Assembly (NCBI GenBank): GCA_964556225.1
Contig: CAZKVJ010000003.1
Span: 161,560-225,559, forward strand
DNA: 64,000 nucleotides
Direction of reading: 5' to 3'
Origin: CAZKVJ01 sp964556225
Lineage (GTDB): Bacteria; Actinomycetota; Acidimicrobiia; Acidimicrobiales; Ilumatobacteraceae
Under the pieces are notes generated by a model that had not been told where the DNA came from, searched no databases, and was given only the letters and a program-made list of their open reading frames with translations. The position numbers and the translations under genes were made by a program. Every line of letters starts with the position of its first letter. The stretch's first letter is position 1. Shown here one piece after another: positions 18,010 to 26,063 of the stretch.

Positions 18010-18038
18010 CGCTCAGCGCTACTTCCTGGGACCAGAAC
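17990..18038. repeat. Family A palindrome, copy A1
   Basis: Two perfect 24-base arms around a single central base (18014). The left arm starts GTTCTGGTCCCAGGAAG and ends AGCGCT. It covers the end of hrpA, whose stop TAG (18007-18009) is in the left arm, and lies between convergent genes, so it would act as a hairpin in both transcripts. No U-run follows on either strand. Other copies: 21604, 38415 and 62636. Confidence 0.85.
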
Positions 18039-18048
18039 GAGAGAAGAG

Positions 18049-18085
18049 CGAGGGGGTCACCGGCCCGAGGCCGGGGACCCCCTCG
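18049..18085 (-). terminator. Hairpin downstream of the neocarzinostatin-like gene
   Basis: CGAGGGGGTC and GACCCCCTCG pair around an inner CCGGCC/GGCCGG stem with a CGA loop. It sits 5 bases beyond the stop of the minus-strand gene at 18091 and is likely its transcript-ending or stabilising hairpin. No U-run is present. Confidence 0.6.
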
Positions 18086-18090
18086 GTGCG

Positions 18091-20268
18091 CTACTTCTTG
18101 CCCTTGGGCGGGGCGGTGATGGTCACCGTCTGGCTCACGTGGAGCGGGTCGTCATTGCGGGTGAAGCCCGCCGACGACACGTCGAGGGTGACCGTGGCCG
18201 TGCCCGCCTTGAAGGCTCCGGGGACGAACACCGTCCAGTAGGCCGTGCCGGGGTTGGCCATCGTGCCGCTGCACGTCACGGTCACCACGAACGGCGACGT
18301 GATCGTCACCGGCCGCTTCCCGGTGGTCGTCTGGGTGAGCACGCCCTCGATGTTGACGAGGTACTGCTCCGGCGAGAAGCCGGTGCAGCTGACCTCGCCG
18401 CGCAGGCTCACCCCGGCGGGCTTGCTGCTCAGCACGGCCGTGCTCGCCTCGGCCGTGAGGTCGAAGCGGGCGAAGTGCGTGGCGATCCACGCGCCGTGCG
18501 CACCGAGCACCTCACCGGTGTCCACGACCGTCTCGTCGACGCTCATGTACATCGAGCAGTGGACGGACTCCTGAGCGCCACTCGTCGTCGTGCCGTACGG
18601 CAGCTGGTCGGCGCAGTCGTAGTAGCCGTCCTCCACCGGCAGCGGGTCGAACGCGCCGCCGGGGTTCGCCGGGTCGTACGGGAGCCACCGTTGGATGGCG
18701 GTGTACCCGTACGTCATGTCACCGGTGCTCCAGTCCCACTGGGCCGTGCGGTCGGTGCTCTCCAGCGGGTCGAAGTGGACGATGCCGGCGAGCTGCTGCT
18801 CGCGCGCCTGGCCGATGTGCACGTTGAGCCGCACGTCACCGGGGCTGAACGTGAGCTGGTCGGATCGCCAGCTCGGCGTCATCGACATGCCCGGTGCCCG
18901 GACACCGATCCAGGTGAGCGGCCAGTCGCTGATCGACCACGACGTCGGCAGCCCGCTGGCCTCGACCATCACGGTCGTGCCGTCGCGCAGATCCCACGCC
19001 GGGCTGATGCTCCACTGGGGCGAGGTGCCCCACGGGCCGTACATCACCTTGCCGACCTGGACGGTCTGGCCGAAGGTGCCCTCGCCGTCGGTGTACGCCC
19101 ACGGCATCGACCACCAGGTGTTGCGACAGGTCGGGCTGTCGTCGCCCTTGCACTGGTTCAGCTGGTACTGCTGGTTCGGCTGGAAGCCGGTGCCCTCGAC
19201 CCAGATGAACTCACCGTGGTTGACGGTGTCGACGGCGGCGACGATCGGGTCCCCGACGATGCCGCCGGCTCCCGGATCGTCCTGGTCGTCGAGGCTGTAG
19301 CGGAACAGCTCGACGAGACCGAACGTCAACGGCACGGTGGCGTTGCGACCGAACGGGTCGGCCGGGTCGGCGGTCACGAGCATGCACGCGTCGGGCGCGC
19401 AGTCCACACCGGCCACGTACCGCGGCAGGCTCACCATCGTCGTCCCGGTGCCGTCACCACCGATCGGGACGTTCGGCAGGAACTGGAACTTCCCGGTCGG
19501 ATCGGCTGCGACATTGATCGTCAGCAGCGCCTGGGTGCCGGGCTCGAAGCCCGTCACACGGACGCCGACCGAAGCGCCGTCCCAGAGGGCGGTCGTCGGG
19601 TAGGCGTTCAGCGTCACGTCGGGCAGCGGTGGGCCGGGGACCTGAGCGAAGACCTCGGTGTAGTCGCCGTCGACGTCAAGCTCCGTCGCCCCGATGTTGG
19701 CGCCCGGGGCCACGTACGTGTCGGGGAACTGGTACTCCCACGTCGTGTCGCCTTCCCACGGGTCGGGGTCGCCCTCGGGGAACCACTGGTTCATGCACCA
19801 GCTGTGTTCGGAGGTGCCGACGCACACCTGGAGCCCCTGGACGCCCACGTCGGAGGACCCCCAGACCCGGTCCGTCGCCTCGTCCCACCCGTCGATGGTC
19901 AGGGCGTACACGGTGTGCTCTCGGCTCTGCGTGTCCTCGACCGTCCCGCTGTTCGGGGCCGTGTCGGTGCGCACGACGTCACCGGGTTGGAGCCCGGCGA
20001 AGAAGGTCTCCCAGCGGCCCTCGGCGTCGGTGTGCACGGTCTGCTCGAACTCGAAGGGCACGACCGCGTCACGATCGACCGTCACGAGCACGTCACGGTC
20101 GCCGGGGTAGTGCTGCTCACCCGCCCAGCCCGTCCAGCCGATGCGCCCCGACTGTGGGGCGACCGCGAACGTGCCGCTGAAGGCGAGCTCACCGTCAGCG
20201 AGCGTTCCGGTCACGGGGAGGAGCCCCACGATCCCGGCACTCGCCAACACGATGAGGCTGCGTCGCAT
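18091..20268 (-). CDS. Secreted protein with neocarzinostatin-like domains
   Basis: 725 residues from the ATG at 20268, which has AAGGAGG 7 bases upstream. A signal peptide is clear (MRRSLIVLASAGIVGLLPVTGTLA). The body is beta-rich. Two segments match the neocarzinostatin/macromomycin-like immunoglobulin pattern: one around GVRVTGFEPGTQALLTIN ending in a C-x5-C loop before LVTADP, the other WVEGTGFQPNQQYQLNQC with a second Cys further on. Other parts, rich in Trp and Tyr, are not recognised. It ends with PPKGKK and has no sortase motif, so release from the cell is likely. Role unknown; ligand binding or a cell-surface layer are options. Confidence 0.7.
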   Translation of the reverse strand: MRRSLIVLASAGIVGLLPVTGTLADGELAFSGTFAVAPQSGRIGWTGWAGEQHYPGDRDVLVTVDRDAVVPFEFEQTVHTDAEGRWETFFAGLQPGDVVRTDTAPNSGTVEDTQSREHTVYALTIDGWDEATDRVWGSSDVGVQGLQVCVGTSEHSWCMNQWFPEGDPDPWEGDTTWEYQFPDTYVAPGANIGATELDVDGDYTEVFAQVPGPPLPDVTLNAYPTTALWDGASVGVRVTGFEPGTQALLTINVAADPTGKFQFLPNVPIGGDGTGTTMVSLPRYVAGVDCAPDACMLVTADPADPFGRNATVPLTFGLVELFRYSLDDQDDPGAGGIVGDPIVAAVDTVNHGEFIWVEGTGFQPNQQYQLNQCKGDDSPTCRNTWWSMPWAYTDGEGTFGQTVQVGKVMYGPWGTSPQWSISPAWDLRDGTTVMVEASGLPTSWSISDWPLTWIGVRAPGMSMTPSWRSDQLTFSPGDVRLNVHIGQAREQQLAGIVHFDPLESTDRTAQWDWSTGDMTYGYTAIQRWLPYDPANPGGAFDPLPVEDGYYDCADQLPYGTTTSGAQESVHCSMYMSVDETVVDTGEVLGAHGAWIATHFARFDLTAEASTAVLSSKPAGVSLRGEVSCTGFSPEQYLVNIEGVLTQTTTGKRPVTITSPFVVTVTCSGTMANPGTAYWTVFVPGAFKAGTATVTLDVSSAGFTRNDDPLHVSQTVTITAPPKGKK

Positions 20269-20614
20269 GGCGACCTCCTTCCCGCACGGAGACCAACGGG
20301 TGGGGCCTCCATCGGAGTCCGTGCAACTCAACCTCAGCCGGCTTCAGCGTGGGCTTCGGCACCGGTCGCGAGCAGGGCCGAAGGTCGTTTCACGTATCGT
20401 CGGCGTAGCACCACGCTGCGCATCTGCGCACCCGCGGGCAGCGTCGTGGCGGCGGGGCGAGAGCCATCGCGGCACCGACCACGACCACGCCCCGCCACAT
20501 CTCGGCGTCGAGGCGTCACGGCTCGTCGAGGCGGCCGGCCTCGCTCGTGGTGCCGCCGATGATGTCCCGGTCGGGAGGATTTCGATCTCCCCGGGCACTG
20601 CGTACGATCAGGCC
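20269..20614. promoter_or_regulatory. 346-base divergent intergenic region
   Basis: No gene is seen. On the side of the secreted protein there is a 7-base inverted repeat, GCACGGA (20284-20290) and TCCGTGC (20318-20324), a possible operator just above its ribosome binding site. On the side of the patatin gene TACGAT (20603-20608) lies 6 bases before the ATG and fits a leaderless -10, with a weak TTCGAT-like -35 near 20581. The middle part shows nothing I can name. Confidence 0.4.
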
Positions 20615-21589
20615 ATGGCAGGGCCCACACGAGTGGTCCTCGCGCTCGGGAGCGGCGGCGCCCGCGGGTACGCCCACATCGGCGCCATCCAGGTCCTGCG
20701 CGAGCGCGGGTTCGAGATCGTCGGCGTGGCCGGTTCCTCGATGGGTGCGCTCGTCGGTGGGTTGCTCGCCTCCGGCACCCTCGACGAGTACACGGAGTGG
20801 GCGCGTGGCCTCGGTCAGCTCGACGTCATCCGCCTTCTCGACCCCTCCATCTCCGCCCCCGGCGTGATCCGGGCGGAGAAGGTGCTGGCGCGAGTGCGTG
20901 AGCTGCTCGGCGACGTGGCCATCGAGGATCTCCCGCTGCCCTACACGGCCGTGGCGACCGACCTGCTCACCCGCCGGGAGGTGTGGTTCCAGAGCGGCCC
21001 GCTCGCACCGGCGATCAGAGCCTCGATCGCCACGCCCGGGATCTTCACGCCCGTGATGCTGAACGGCCGGCTGCTGGCCGACGGGGGAGTGCTGAACCCG
21101 GTGCCCATCGCGCCGACGGCGGCCGTCGCGTCCGACCTGACGGTGGCGGTCTCGCTCAACGGCGAGCGTCAGGGCGCAACGGAGCAGGTGCCCGCCCGCG
21201 AATCGGCCGAGGCCCGCCCGTTCGAGGAGTGGTTCGAGCGGTTCCGGCGTGGCGCGTCGTCGCTGTTGGATCGGGACATCGTCCGTTCCGTTCGCGACCG
21301 CTTCGGCAGCGGCTCGGACGCCCACGACGACCCGGTCGCGACCTCGAGCGGTGACGACCTGTTCGGGGCGCTGCCGGCCGGCCTGACGAAGCTCGACGTC
21401 ATGAACCAGTCGCTCGACGCGATGCAGAGCGTGCTCACCCGGTACCGCCTTGCCGGCTACCCACCCGACGTGCTGGTGGAGGTGCCCAAGGACGCCTGCC
21501 GCACGCTCGACTTCCACCGCGCCGCTGAGATGATCGACCTCGGCCGCACCCTCACGACCGCAGCCCTCGATCGCCTCGCCCTCCCCTGA
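20615..21589 (+). CDS. Patatin-like phospholipase
   Basis: 324 residues. The three patatin marks are present: the oxyanion loop GSGGARGYAH near the N-terminus, the nucleophile elbow GSSMG, and the catalytic Asp in LLADGGVLNPVP. These Ser-Asp dyad enzymes release fatty acids from lipids or lysophospholipids. There is no signal peptide, as in the RssA/YchK-type cytoplasmic members. ATG at 20615 is preferred because homology begins at once (RVVLALGSGG) and a TACGAT box sits 6 bases upstream. It converges on the CoA-transferase gene, with palindrome A2 between. Confidence 0.9.
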   Translation: MAGPTRVVLALGSGGARGYAHIGAIQVLRERGFEIVGVAGSSMGALVGGLLASGTLDEYTEWARGLGQLDVIRLLDPSISAPGVIRAEKVLARVRELLGDVAIEDLPLPYTAVATDLLTRREVWFQSGPLAPAIRASIATPGIFTPVMLNGRLLADGGVLNPVPIAPTAAVASDLTVAVSLNGERQGATEQVPARESAEARPFEEWFERFRRGASSLLDRDIVRSVRDRFGSGSDAHDDPVATSSGDDLFGALPAGLTKLDVMNQSLDAMQSVLTRYRLAGYPPDVLVEVPKDACRTLDFHRAAEMIDLGRTLTTAALDRLALP

Positions 21590-21603
21590 CCCTGACCTCT
21601 CGC

Positions 21604-21650
21604 TTCTGGTCCCAGGAAGTAGCGCTGAGCGCTACTTCCTGGGACCAGAA
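21604..21650. repeat. Family A palindrome, copy A2
   Basis: Two perfect 23-base arms around one base (21627), the same arm sequence as copy A1 (TTCTGGTCCCAGGAAG ... AGCGCT). It lies 14 bases after the patatin stop and 17 bases before the stop of the convergent CoA-transferase gene, so it is placed as a two-way terminator. Confidence 0.85.
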
Positions 21651-21667
21651 CGGAAGGTCGGGGGTCG

Positions 21668-22861
21668 TCAGCGGATGGCGCCGGTGGCGCGCAGGCGGGC
21701 GATCTCGGTGGCGGGGAGGCCGAGCTCGGCGAGCACCTCGTCCGTGTGCTCGCCGAGGCGAGGGGGCGGGGTCCAGCGCTCGGCGCGCGTCCCGTCCCGC
21801 CGGACCGGGAGGTCGACGAGGCGCAGGTCCGGCGCGGAGGCGAGCCCGGCGAGACGAAGGATGGCGAGCGCGTCCGTCTGGGGGTCCGTGAGGAGGTCGG
21901 CGATCGTGTGAACTCGGGTGCACGGCACCGAGCGCTCGGTGAGGCGATCGATCCAGTCCGCGGTCGTCGCCGTCCGGAATCGCTCGCTCAGCACCTCGCG
22001 CAGCAGCTCGCGGTTGGCGACCCGCTGCTGGTTCGTGGCGAAGCGGGGGTCGTCGGCCAGCTCGGGCCGGTCGAGCACCTCGACGAGCTGGCGGAACATG
22101 TGGTCGTTGCCGGCCGCGACGAACACGTCGGAGTCGGCGGTGGGGAACAGCTCGTACGGGGCGAGGATGGGCGTGCCGCTGCCGCTGCGCTGGGGGAGCA
22201 CCCCGGTCAGCTCGTACGAGCTCAGGAGGAACGACAGCCACCACGTGGACGTCTCGAACAGGCTGGCGTCGACCTTGGCGCCCCGCCCGGTGGCGGCCCG
22301 GCGGGTCAGCGCGGCCAGGATGCCGATGGTGGCCCACAGCGCCGTGCCGAGGTCGATGGCCGCGATCGACAGCCGCACCGGCGGGCGCTCGGGCTCGCCC
22401 GTGAGCTCCATGATCCCCGTGGCGGCCTGCAGCACCGGGTCGTAGCCCGGGTCGGAGGCTCGGGGTCCGACACCGCCGAAGGCCGAGACCGAGCAGTAGA
22501 CCAGTCCGGGGTGCTCGGCCGAGAGCTGCTCGTAGCCGAGGCCGCGTCGCGCCAGAGATCCGGGCCGGAAGCTCTCCACCAGCACGTCGGCTCGCGCGGC
22601 CAGTCGGCGGACGACGTCGGCGCCGTCCGGGTGGTCCAGGTCGACGGCCACGGATCGCTTGTTGCGGTTGGCGGCCACGAACACGCCGCTGGACCCGTCG
22701 TCGAGCACCGGTGCCCAGTGTCGGGTGTCGTCACCGCCCGTCGGGGTCTCGATCTTGACGACGTCGGCGCCCAGGTCGCCGAGGTGCATGGTGGCGAACG
22801 GTCCCGCCAGGTTCCGGGTGAGATCGAGCACGCGGACACCCGACAGCGGCGCCTCGCTCAT
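21668..22861 (-). CDS. CaiB/BaiF-type CoA-transferase (class III)
   Basis: 397 residues, full length for the family. GVRVLDLTRNLAGPFATMHLGDLGADVVKIE at the N-terminus (start GVRVLDLT, then the LGADVVKIE strand) is the class III CoA-transferase mark. The catalytic aspartate is expected in DPGYDPVLQA; RNKRSVAVDL and GSGTPILAPYELFPTAD are also conserved. It moves CoA between carboxylic acids (or acts as an acyl-CoA racemase); the substrate is not evident. The VOC gene lies 44 bases upstream in the same direction, so they probably share a transcript. Confidence 0.9.
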   Translation of the reverse strand: MSEAPLSGVRVLDLTRNLAGPFATMHLGDLGADVVKIETPTGGDDTRHWAPVLDDGSSGVFVAANRNKRSVAVDLDHPDGADVVRRLAARADVLVESFRPGSLARRGLGYEQLSAEHPGLVYCSVSAFGGVGPRASDPGYDPVLQAATGIMELTGEPERPPVRLSIAAIDLGTALWATIGILAALTRRAATGRGAKVDASLFETSTWWLSFLLSSYELTGVLPQRSGSGTPILAPYELFPTADSDVFVAAGNDHMFRQLVEVLDRPELADDPRFATNQQRVANRELLREVLSERFRTATTADWIDRLTERSVPCTRVHTIADLLTDPQTDALAILRLAGLASAPDLRLVDLPVRRDGTRAERWTPPPRLGEHTDEVLAELGLPATEIARLRATGAIR

Positions 22862-22904
22862 GGTCTCCCGCTCTCGGCCGCTCGGGCCGGCTCGCTCCGC
22901 TCGC

Positions 22905-23327
22905 TCATGGCGTGTCCTTCGGATCGGGGACGCCTTCCGGGGTGCCCTCGTGGTACTCGATGAGCTCCAGCAGGTAGCCGTCGAAGTCCTTCACGAACGC
23001 CACCGTGACGGGCCAGCGGTCGAGGCGCTGTGGCTCCATCACCGACTCGCACCCGGCGGCGATCGTGCGCTCGTACAGGGCGTGGACGTCGCTGGTGTTC
23101 ACGTACAGCTTCCAGATGGCCGAGCCCATGTCGATCGGCCCCTCGTGGTCGAGGTGCTGGGCGAGCTGGAGCCGGGAGCCGCCCTCCGCTGCCTGCAGCA
23201 CTGCCTCGAGCACGTTCGGGATCTCCGTCCGGCTGCGCACCGGCAGGCCGATCACGTCTTCCCAGAACCGCACGGAGCGCTCGAGATCGGTCACGTTGAT
23301 GCAGATCTGTCCGAGGATCTGGCCCAT
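22905..23327 (-). CDS. VOC (glyoxalase/bleomycin-resistance) superfamily protein
   Basis: 140 residues, one VOC module pair. The start GQICINVTDLERSVRFWEDVIGLPV is the usual first beta-alpha-beta unit, and the C-terminal FVKDFDGYLLELIEYHEG carries the late Glu metal ligand. VOC enzymes use a divalent metal for isomerase, lyase, epimerase or dioxygenase steps. Next to a CoA-transferase, a methylmalonyl-CoA-epimerase-like role is possible, but the sequence does not prove it. Confidence 0.85.
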   Translation of the reverse strand: MGQILGQICINVTDLERSVRFWEDVIGLPVRSRTEIPNVLEAVLQAAEGGSRLQLAQHLDHEGPIDMGSAIWKLYVNTSDVHALYERTIAAGCESVMEPQRLDRWPVTVAFVKDFDGYLLELIEYHEGTPEGVPDPKDTP

Positions 23328-23393
23328 GTCGAGGTCCCCCTGGTTCGGCCGCGGTCGCGAGGGACCGGACTGTAGGTCACGGCGTCGGCGCCG

Positions 23394-25022
23394 TCAGCCG
23401 TCCAGCCAGACCGCCATGGTGCCGATGCCGCGCTCGCCCCACTGGTAGTAGGGGACGAGCGTCACGTCGAGTCGCCGGCGGCTGACCGGCACGGCACGGT
23501 CGCGGTACAGGCGCGGCTCGCCGACCTCGATGGTGCCCCGACCCGTCAGCACGACGGGTCGCCCGGTGAGCGAGTCGTCGATGTGCTCGCCGGTCACGCG
23601 GTCGAGGCGGATCCGGCGTACGTCGAGGCCGTCGTGGTCGACCCCCTCGGCGCAGTAGACGATCGGTCCCCGCACCACGGCGACGCGGCCCCCGGCCGCC
23701 TCTACCCTCGGGTCGGCGACCAGGGCACGGGTGGTCACCTCCACCGGTTCGACCACGACGTCGGCATCGCCGTCCACCGACACCCGCACTACGTCCGCCC
23801 ACGGGTAGCCAGTGTCGACGGTCACCGTCGAGCCACCGGTGGCGATCGTGCAGGCGGTGGGGAGCCGGACGTGGACGGCGCCGTCCGGCCGCAGCCCGGC
23901 CACGTGTGCCGGCAGCTCGGCGAGAAGGCGGGTCGCGTTGGTCGGGCAGCAGGTCACGGCGTACCAGGGCAGGCGCCGGGCGGGGAACCGCTCGGCCAGC
24001 GACATGATCCCGAAGTCGTTGTGGTCGGCCCACGGCAGCTGCTCGGCCTGGCCGTCGCTGGCGAGCGGGTTCGAGTAGTGCCAGCTCGCGCCGTCGGCGC
24101 CGACCCCTGCCAGCACGCCGTTGTACAGGATCCGCTCGGCCGTGTCGTGCTCGCCCCGCAGCATCGCCCAGCGGAACGCCGCGACCGCCGCACAGGTCTC
24201 GGCGTACGCCATCGTGCTCGGCAGCTCGAACGGCTTGCCCGTCATCTCGCCCAGCCAGCGCCCTCCGACCCCGCCGGTGACGTACATCCTCGTGCCGACC
24301 ATCGACGTCCACAGGCGGTCGGCGAGCTCGGCGTGGTCAGCCCGGCCGGCGGCCCGTCCCAGCAGCTCGGCACCGGTCGCGAAGTAGATGGCCCGCACGG
24401 CATGGCCCCACAGCTGGTCGAGCACATCGAGCGGGCCGCGGCGGAGCAGCACTTCGGCCGTCTCGAGGGCTCGCTCGTCACCCGTCGCGATCGCGAACCG
24501 GGCCAGCGCGAGCTCGATCTCTGGGTGCCCGTCGGTGGTCTCGAGCGGGCCGGCCGGGCCGAAGGTGTCGGCGACATGTCCGGCGATGCGCCGGGCGACG
24601 TCGACGAGCGGCGTCTCGCCGCGCACCTCGAGGTCGGCGACCGCGGCTTCGATCAGATGTCCCATGCAGTACAGCTCGTGGCTCTGTGTGAGCCAGGTGT
24701 ACCGCTGGTCGGCCGCCGCGCCACAGAACCAGCTGCTGAGGTAGCCGTCCGGGGCCTGTGCTCGCGCCAGCAGCTCCATCACCGGGTCGACCAGGTCGAA
24801 CCGGCGAACGCGGATCGCCGCCTCCAACCACTTGGCCAGGTCGCTGTCGGTGAACCACAGGCCCTGGCGCGGTCCGTCGAGGTCACCGGCGGCGATCCTC
24901 AGGGCGTCTACCACGCCGTGGCGTTCCAGCTGGCCGAGCAGCACCGGCACGGTGACGTCGCGCACCTTCTCCCACCGGGAACCCCAGAACGAGCCGGGTG
25001 TGAGCACCACATCGACGCGCAT
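23394..25022 (-). CDS. GH127-type beta-L-arabinofuranosidase-like protein (DUF1680)
   Basis: About 542 residues (ATG at 25022; an ATG at 25043 is equally possible, neither has a good ribosome site). An (alpha/alpha)6 barrel is expected. SHELYCMGHLIEAAVA, GGVGGRWLGE, YAETCAAVAAFRW and TCCPTNATRLLAELP match GH127. The catalytic set known for HypBA1 is complete: Glu and Cys in ETC, and the adjacent Cys pair in TCCPTN (zinc-bound cysteine nucleophile). There is no signal peptide, so it acts on imported sugars. It diverges from the second LLM oxidoreductase gene. Confidence 0.85.
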   Translation of the reverse strand: MRVDVVLTPGSFWGSRWEKVRDVTVPVLLGQLERHGVVDALRIAAGDLDGPRQGLWFTDSDLAKWLEAAIRVRRFDLVDPVMELLARAQAPDGYLSSWFCGAAADQRYTWLTQSHELYCMGHLIEAAVADLEVRGETPLVDVARRIAGHVADTFGPAGPLETTDGHPEIELALARFAIATGDERALETAEVLLRRGPLDVLDQLWGHAVRAIYFATGAELLGRAAGRADHAELADRLWTSMVGTRMYVTGGVGGRWLGEMTGKPFELPSTMAYAETCAAVAAFRWAMLRGEHDTAERILYNGVLAGVGADGASWHYSNPLASDGQAEQLPWADHNDFGIMSLAERFPARRLPWYAVTCCPTNATRLLAELPAHVAGLRPDGAVHVRLPTACTIATGGSTVTVDTGYPWADVVRVSVDGDADVVVEPVEVTTRALVADPRVEAAGGRVAVVRGPIVYCAEGVDHDGLDVRRIRLDRVTGEHIDDSLTGRPVVLTGRGTIEVGEPRLYRDRAVPVSRRRLDVTLVPYYQWGERGIGTMAVWLDG

Positions 25023-25078
25023 CGCCGGAGCGTAGACAGGCATCGAGGGTGTCGGCCGCGGGTCCAGGCGGACACCAC

Positions 25079-25084
25079 TAGCGT
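25079..25084 (+). promoter_or_regulatory. Candidate leaderless -10 box of the second LLM gene
   Basis: TAGCGT lies 7 bases before GTG 25092, again fitting TANNNT plus 6-8 bases. The same hexamer precedes the tag gene at 27278. Confidence 0.4.
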
Positions 25085-25091
25085 CACCCAG

Positions 25092-26027
25092 GTGCAGCTC
25101 GCCGACCTCCGCATCTTCACCGAACCCCAGCAAGGGGCCAGCTACGACACCCTGCTGGCGATGGCCCGCCGGGCCGAGCAGCTCGGCTTCGGCGCCTTCT
25201 TCCGCAGCGACCACTACCTGAAGATGGGCGCCGTGTCCGGCCTGCCCGGACCGACCGACGCCTGGATCACCCTGGCCGGCCTGGCCCGCGACACCTCCAC
25301 GATCCGCCTCGGCACGCTCGTCTCGCCGGTCACGTTCCGCAGCCCCGGGGTGCTTGCGATCAGCGTCGCCCAGGTCGACCAGATGAGCGGCGGGCGCGTC
25401 GAGCTGGGCATCGGCGCCGGCTGGTACCAGCAGGAGCACGAGGCGTATGCGATCGAGTTCCCGCCGACGCGTGAGCGCTTCGACATGCTGAGCGACCAGC
25501 TGGCCATCATCGACGGCCTGTGGTCGACGCCGGAGGGGGCACACTTCACCTACGAGGGTCGGATCCACTCGGTCGTCGACTCGCCGGGCCTGCCCAAGCC
25601 GGTGCAGCGCCCCCTGCCGATCGTCATGGGCGGTGGGGGTCAGCGGCGCACGCCCGCGCTGGCGGCCCAGTACGCGGCCGAGTTCAACACGCCGTTCGTC
25701 CCCCGGTCGTTCTTCGTCGACCAGCGCGATCGGGTGAGGGCGGCCTGCGACACCATCGGCCGGACCCGCCCGATGGTGTTCTCGGCGGCGCTCGTGGTGT
25801 GCGCCGGGGCCACCGAAGCCGACGTCGTCCGTCGGGCGGCGGCGATCGGGCGCGAGCCGGCCGAGCTGCGCACCAACGGCGCCGCCGGCACGGTCGAGGA
25901 GGTCGCCGCCACGCTGCGGGCCTGGGCCGAGGCCGGCGCGGAGCGGATCTACCTCCAGGTGCTCGACCTGCACGATCTCGAGCACCTCGACCTGATCGCC
26001 GAGGCGGTGGCACCCCTGCTCGCCTGA
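25092..26027 (+). CDS. LLM-class F420-dependent oxidoreductase
   Basis: 311 residues. The N-terminal strand LRIFTEPQQGASYDTLLAMARRAEQLGFGAFFRSDHY, with the RSDHY motif, and the SGGRVELGIGAGWYQQEH segment mark an F420-dependent luciferase-like enzyme; LPIVMGGGGQRRTP is the second conserved block. The substrate is unknown. GTG at 25092 is supported by the TAGCGT box before it and by homology beginning directly after. It is a paralogue of the gene at 1714, and precedes an epoxide hydrolase by 36 bases in the same direction. Confidence 0.87.
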   Translation: MQLADLRIFTEPQQGASYDTLLAMARRAEQLGFGAFFRSDHYLKMGAVSGLPGPTDAWITLAGLARDTSTIRLGTLVSPVTFRSPGVLAISVAQVDQMSGGRVELGIGAGWYQQEHEAYAIEFPPTRERFDMLSDQLAIIDGLWSTPEGAHFTYEGRIHSVVDSPGLPKPVQRPLPIVMGGGGQRRTPALAAQYAAEFNTPFVPRSFFVDQRDRVRAACDTIGRTRPMVFSAALVVCAGATEADVVRRAAAIGREPAELRTNGAAGTVEEVAATLRAWAEAGAERIYLQVLDLHDLEHLDLIAEAVAPLLA

Positions 26028-26063
26028 CATGCTGTTCGGCGCCGACGAGTCCGGGGAGCCGCC

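Noticed and set aside
17990..18038. Family A palindromes as terminal inverted repeats of an insertion sequence
   Set aside because: Each is a compact ~50-base hairpin without a transposase gene or target duplications; pairs do not bracket a mobile unit.
25023..26030. Extension of the GH127 gene by more than 300 codons
   Set aside because: The extension is antisense to a well-supported LLM oxidoreductase and lacks GH127 similarity.
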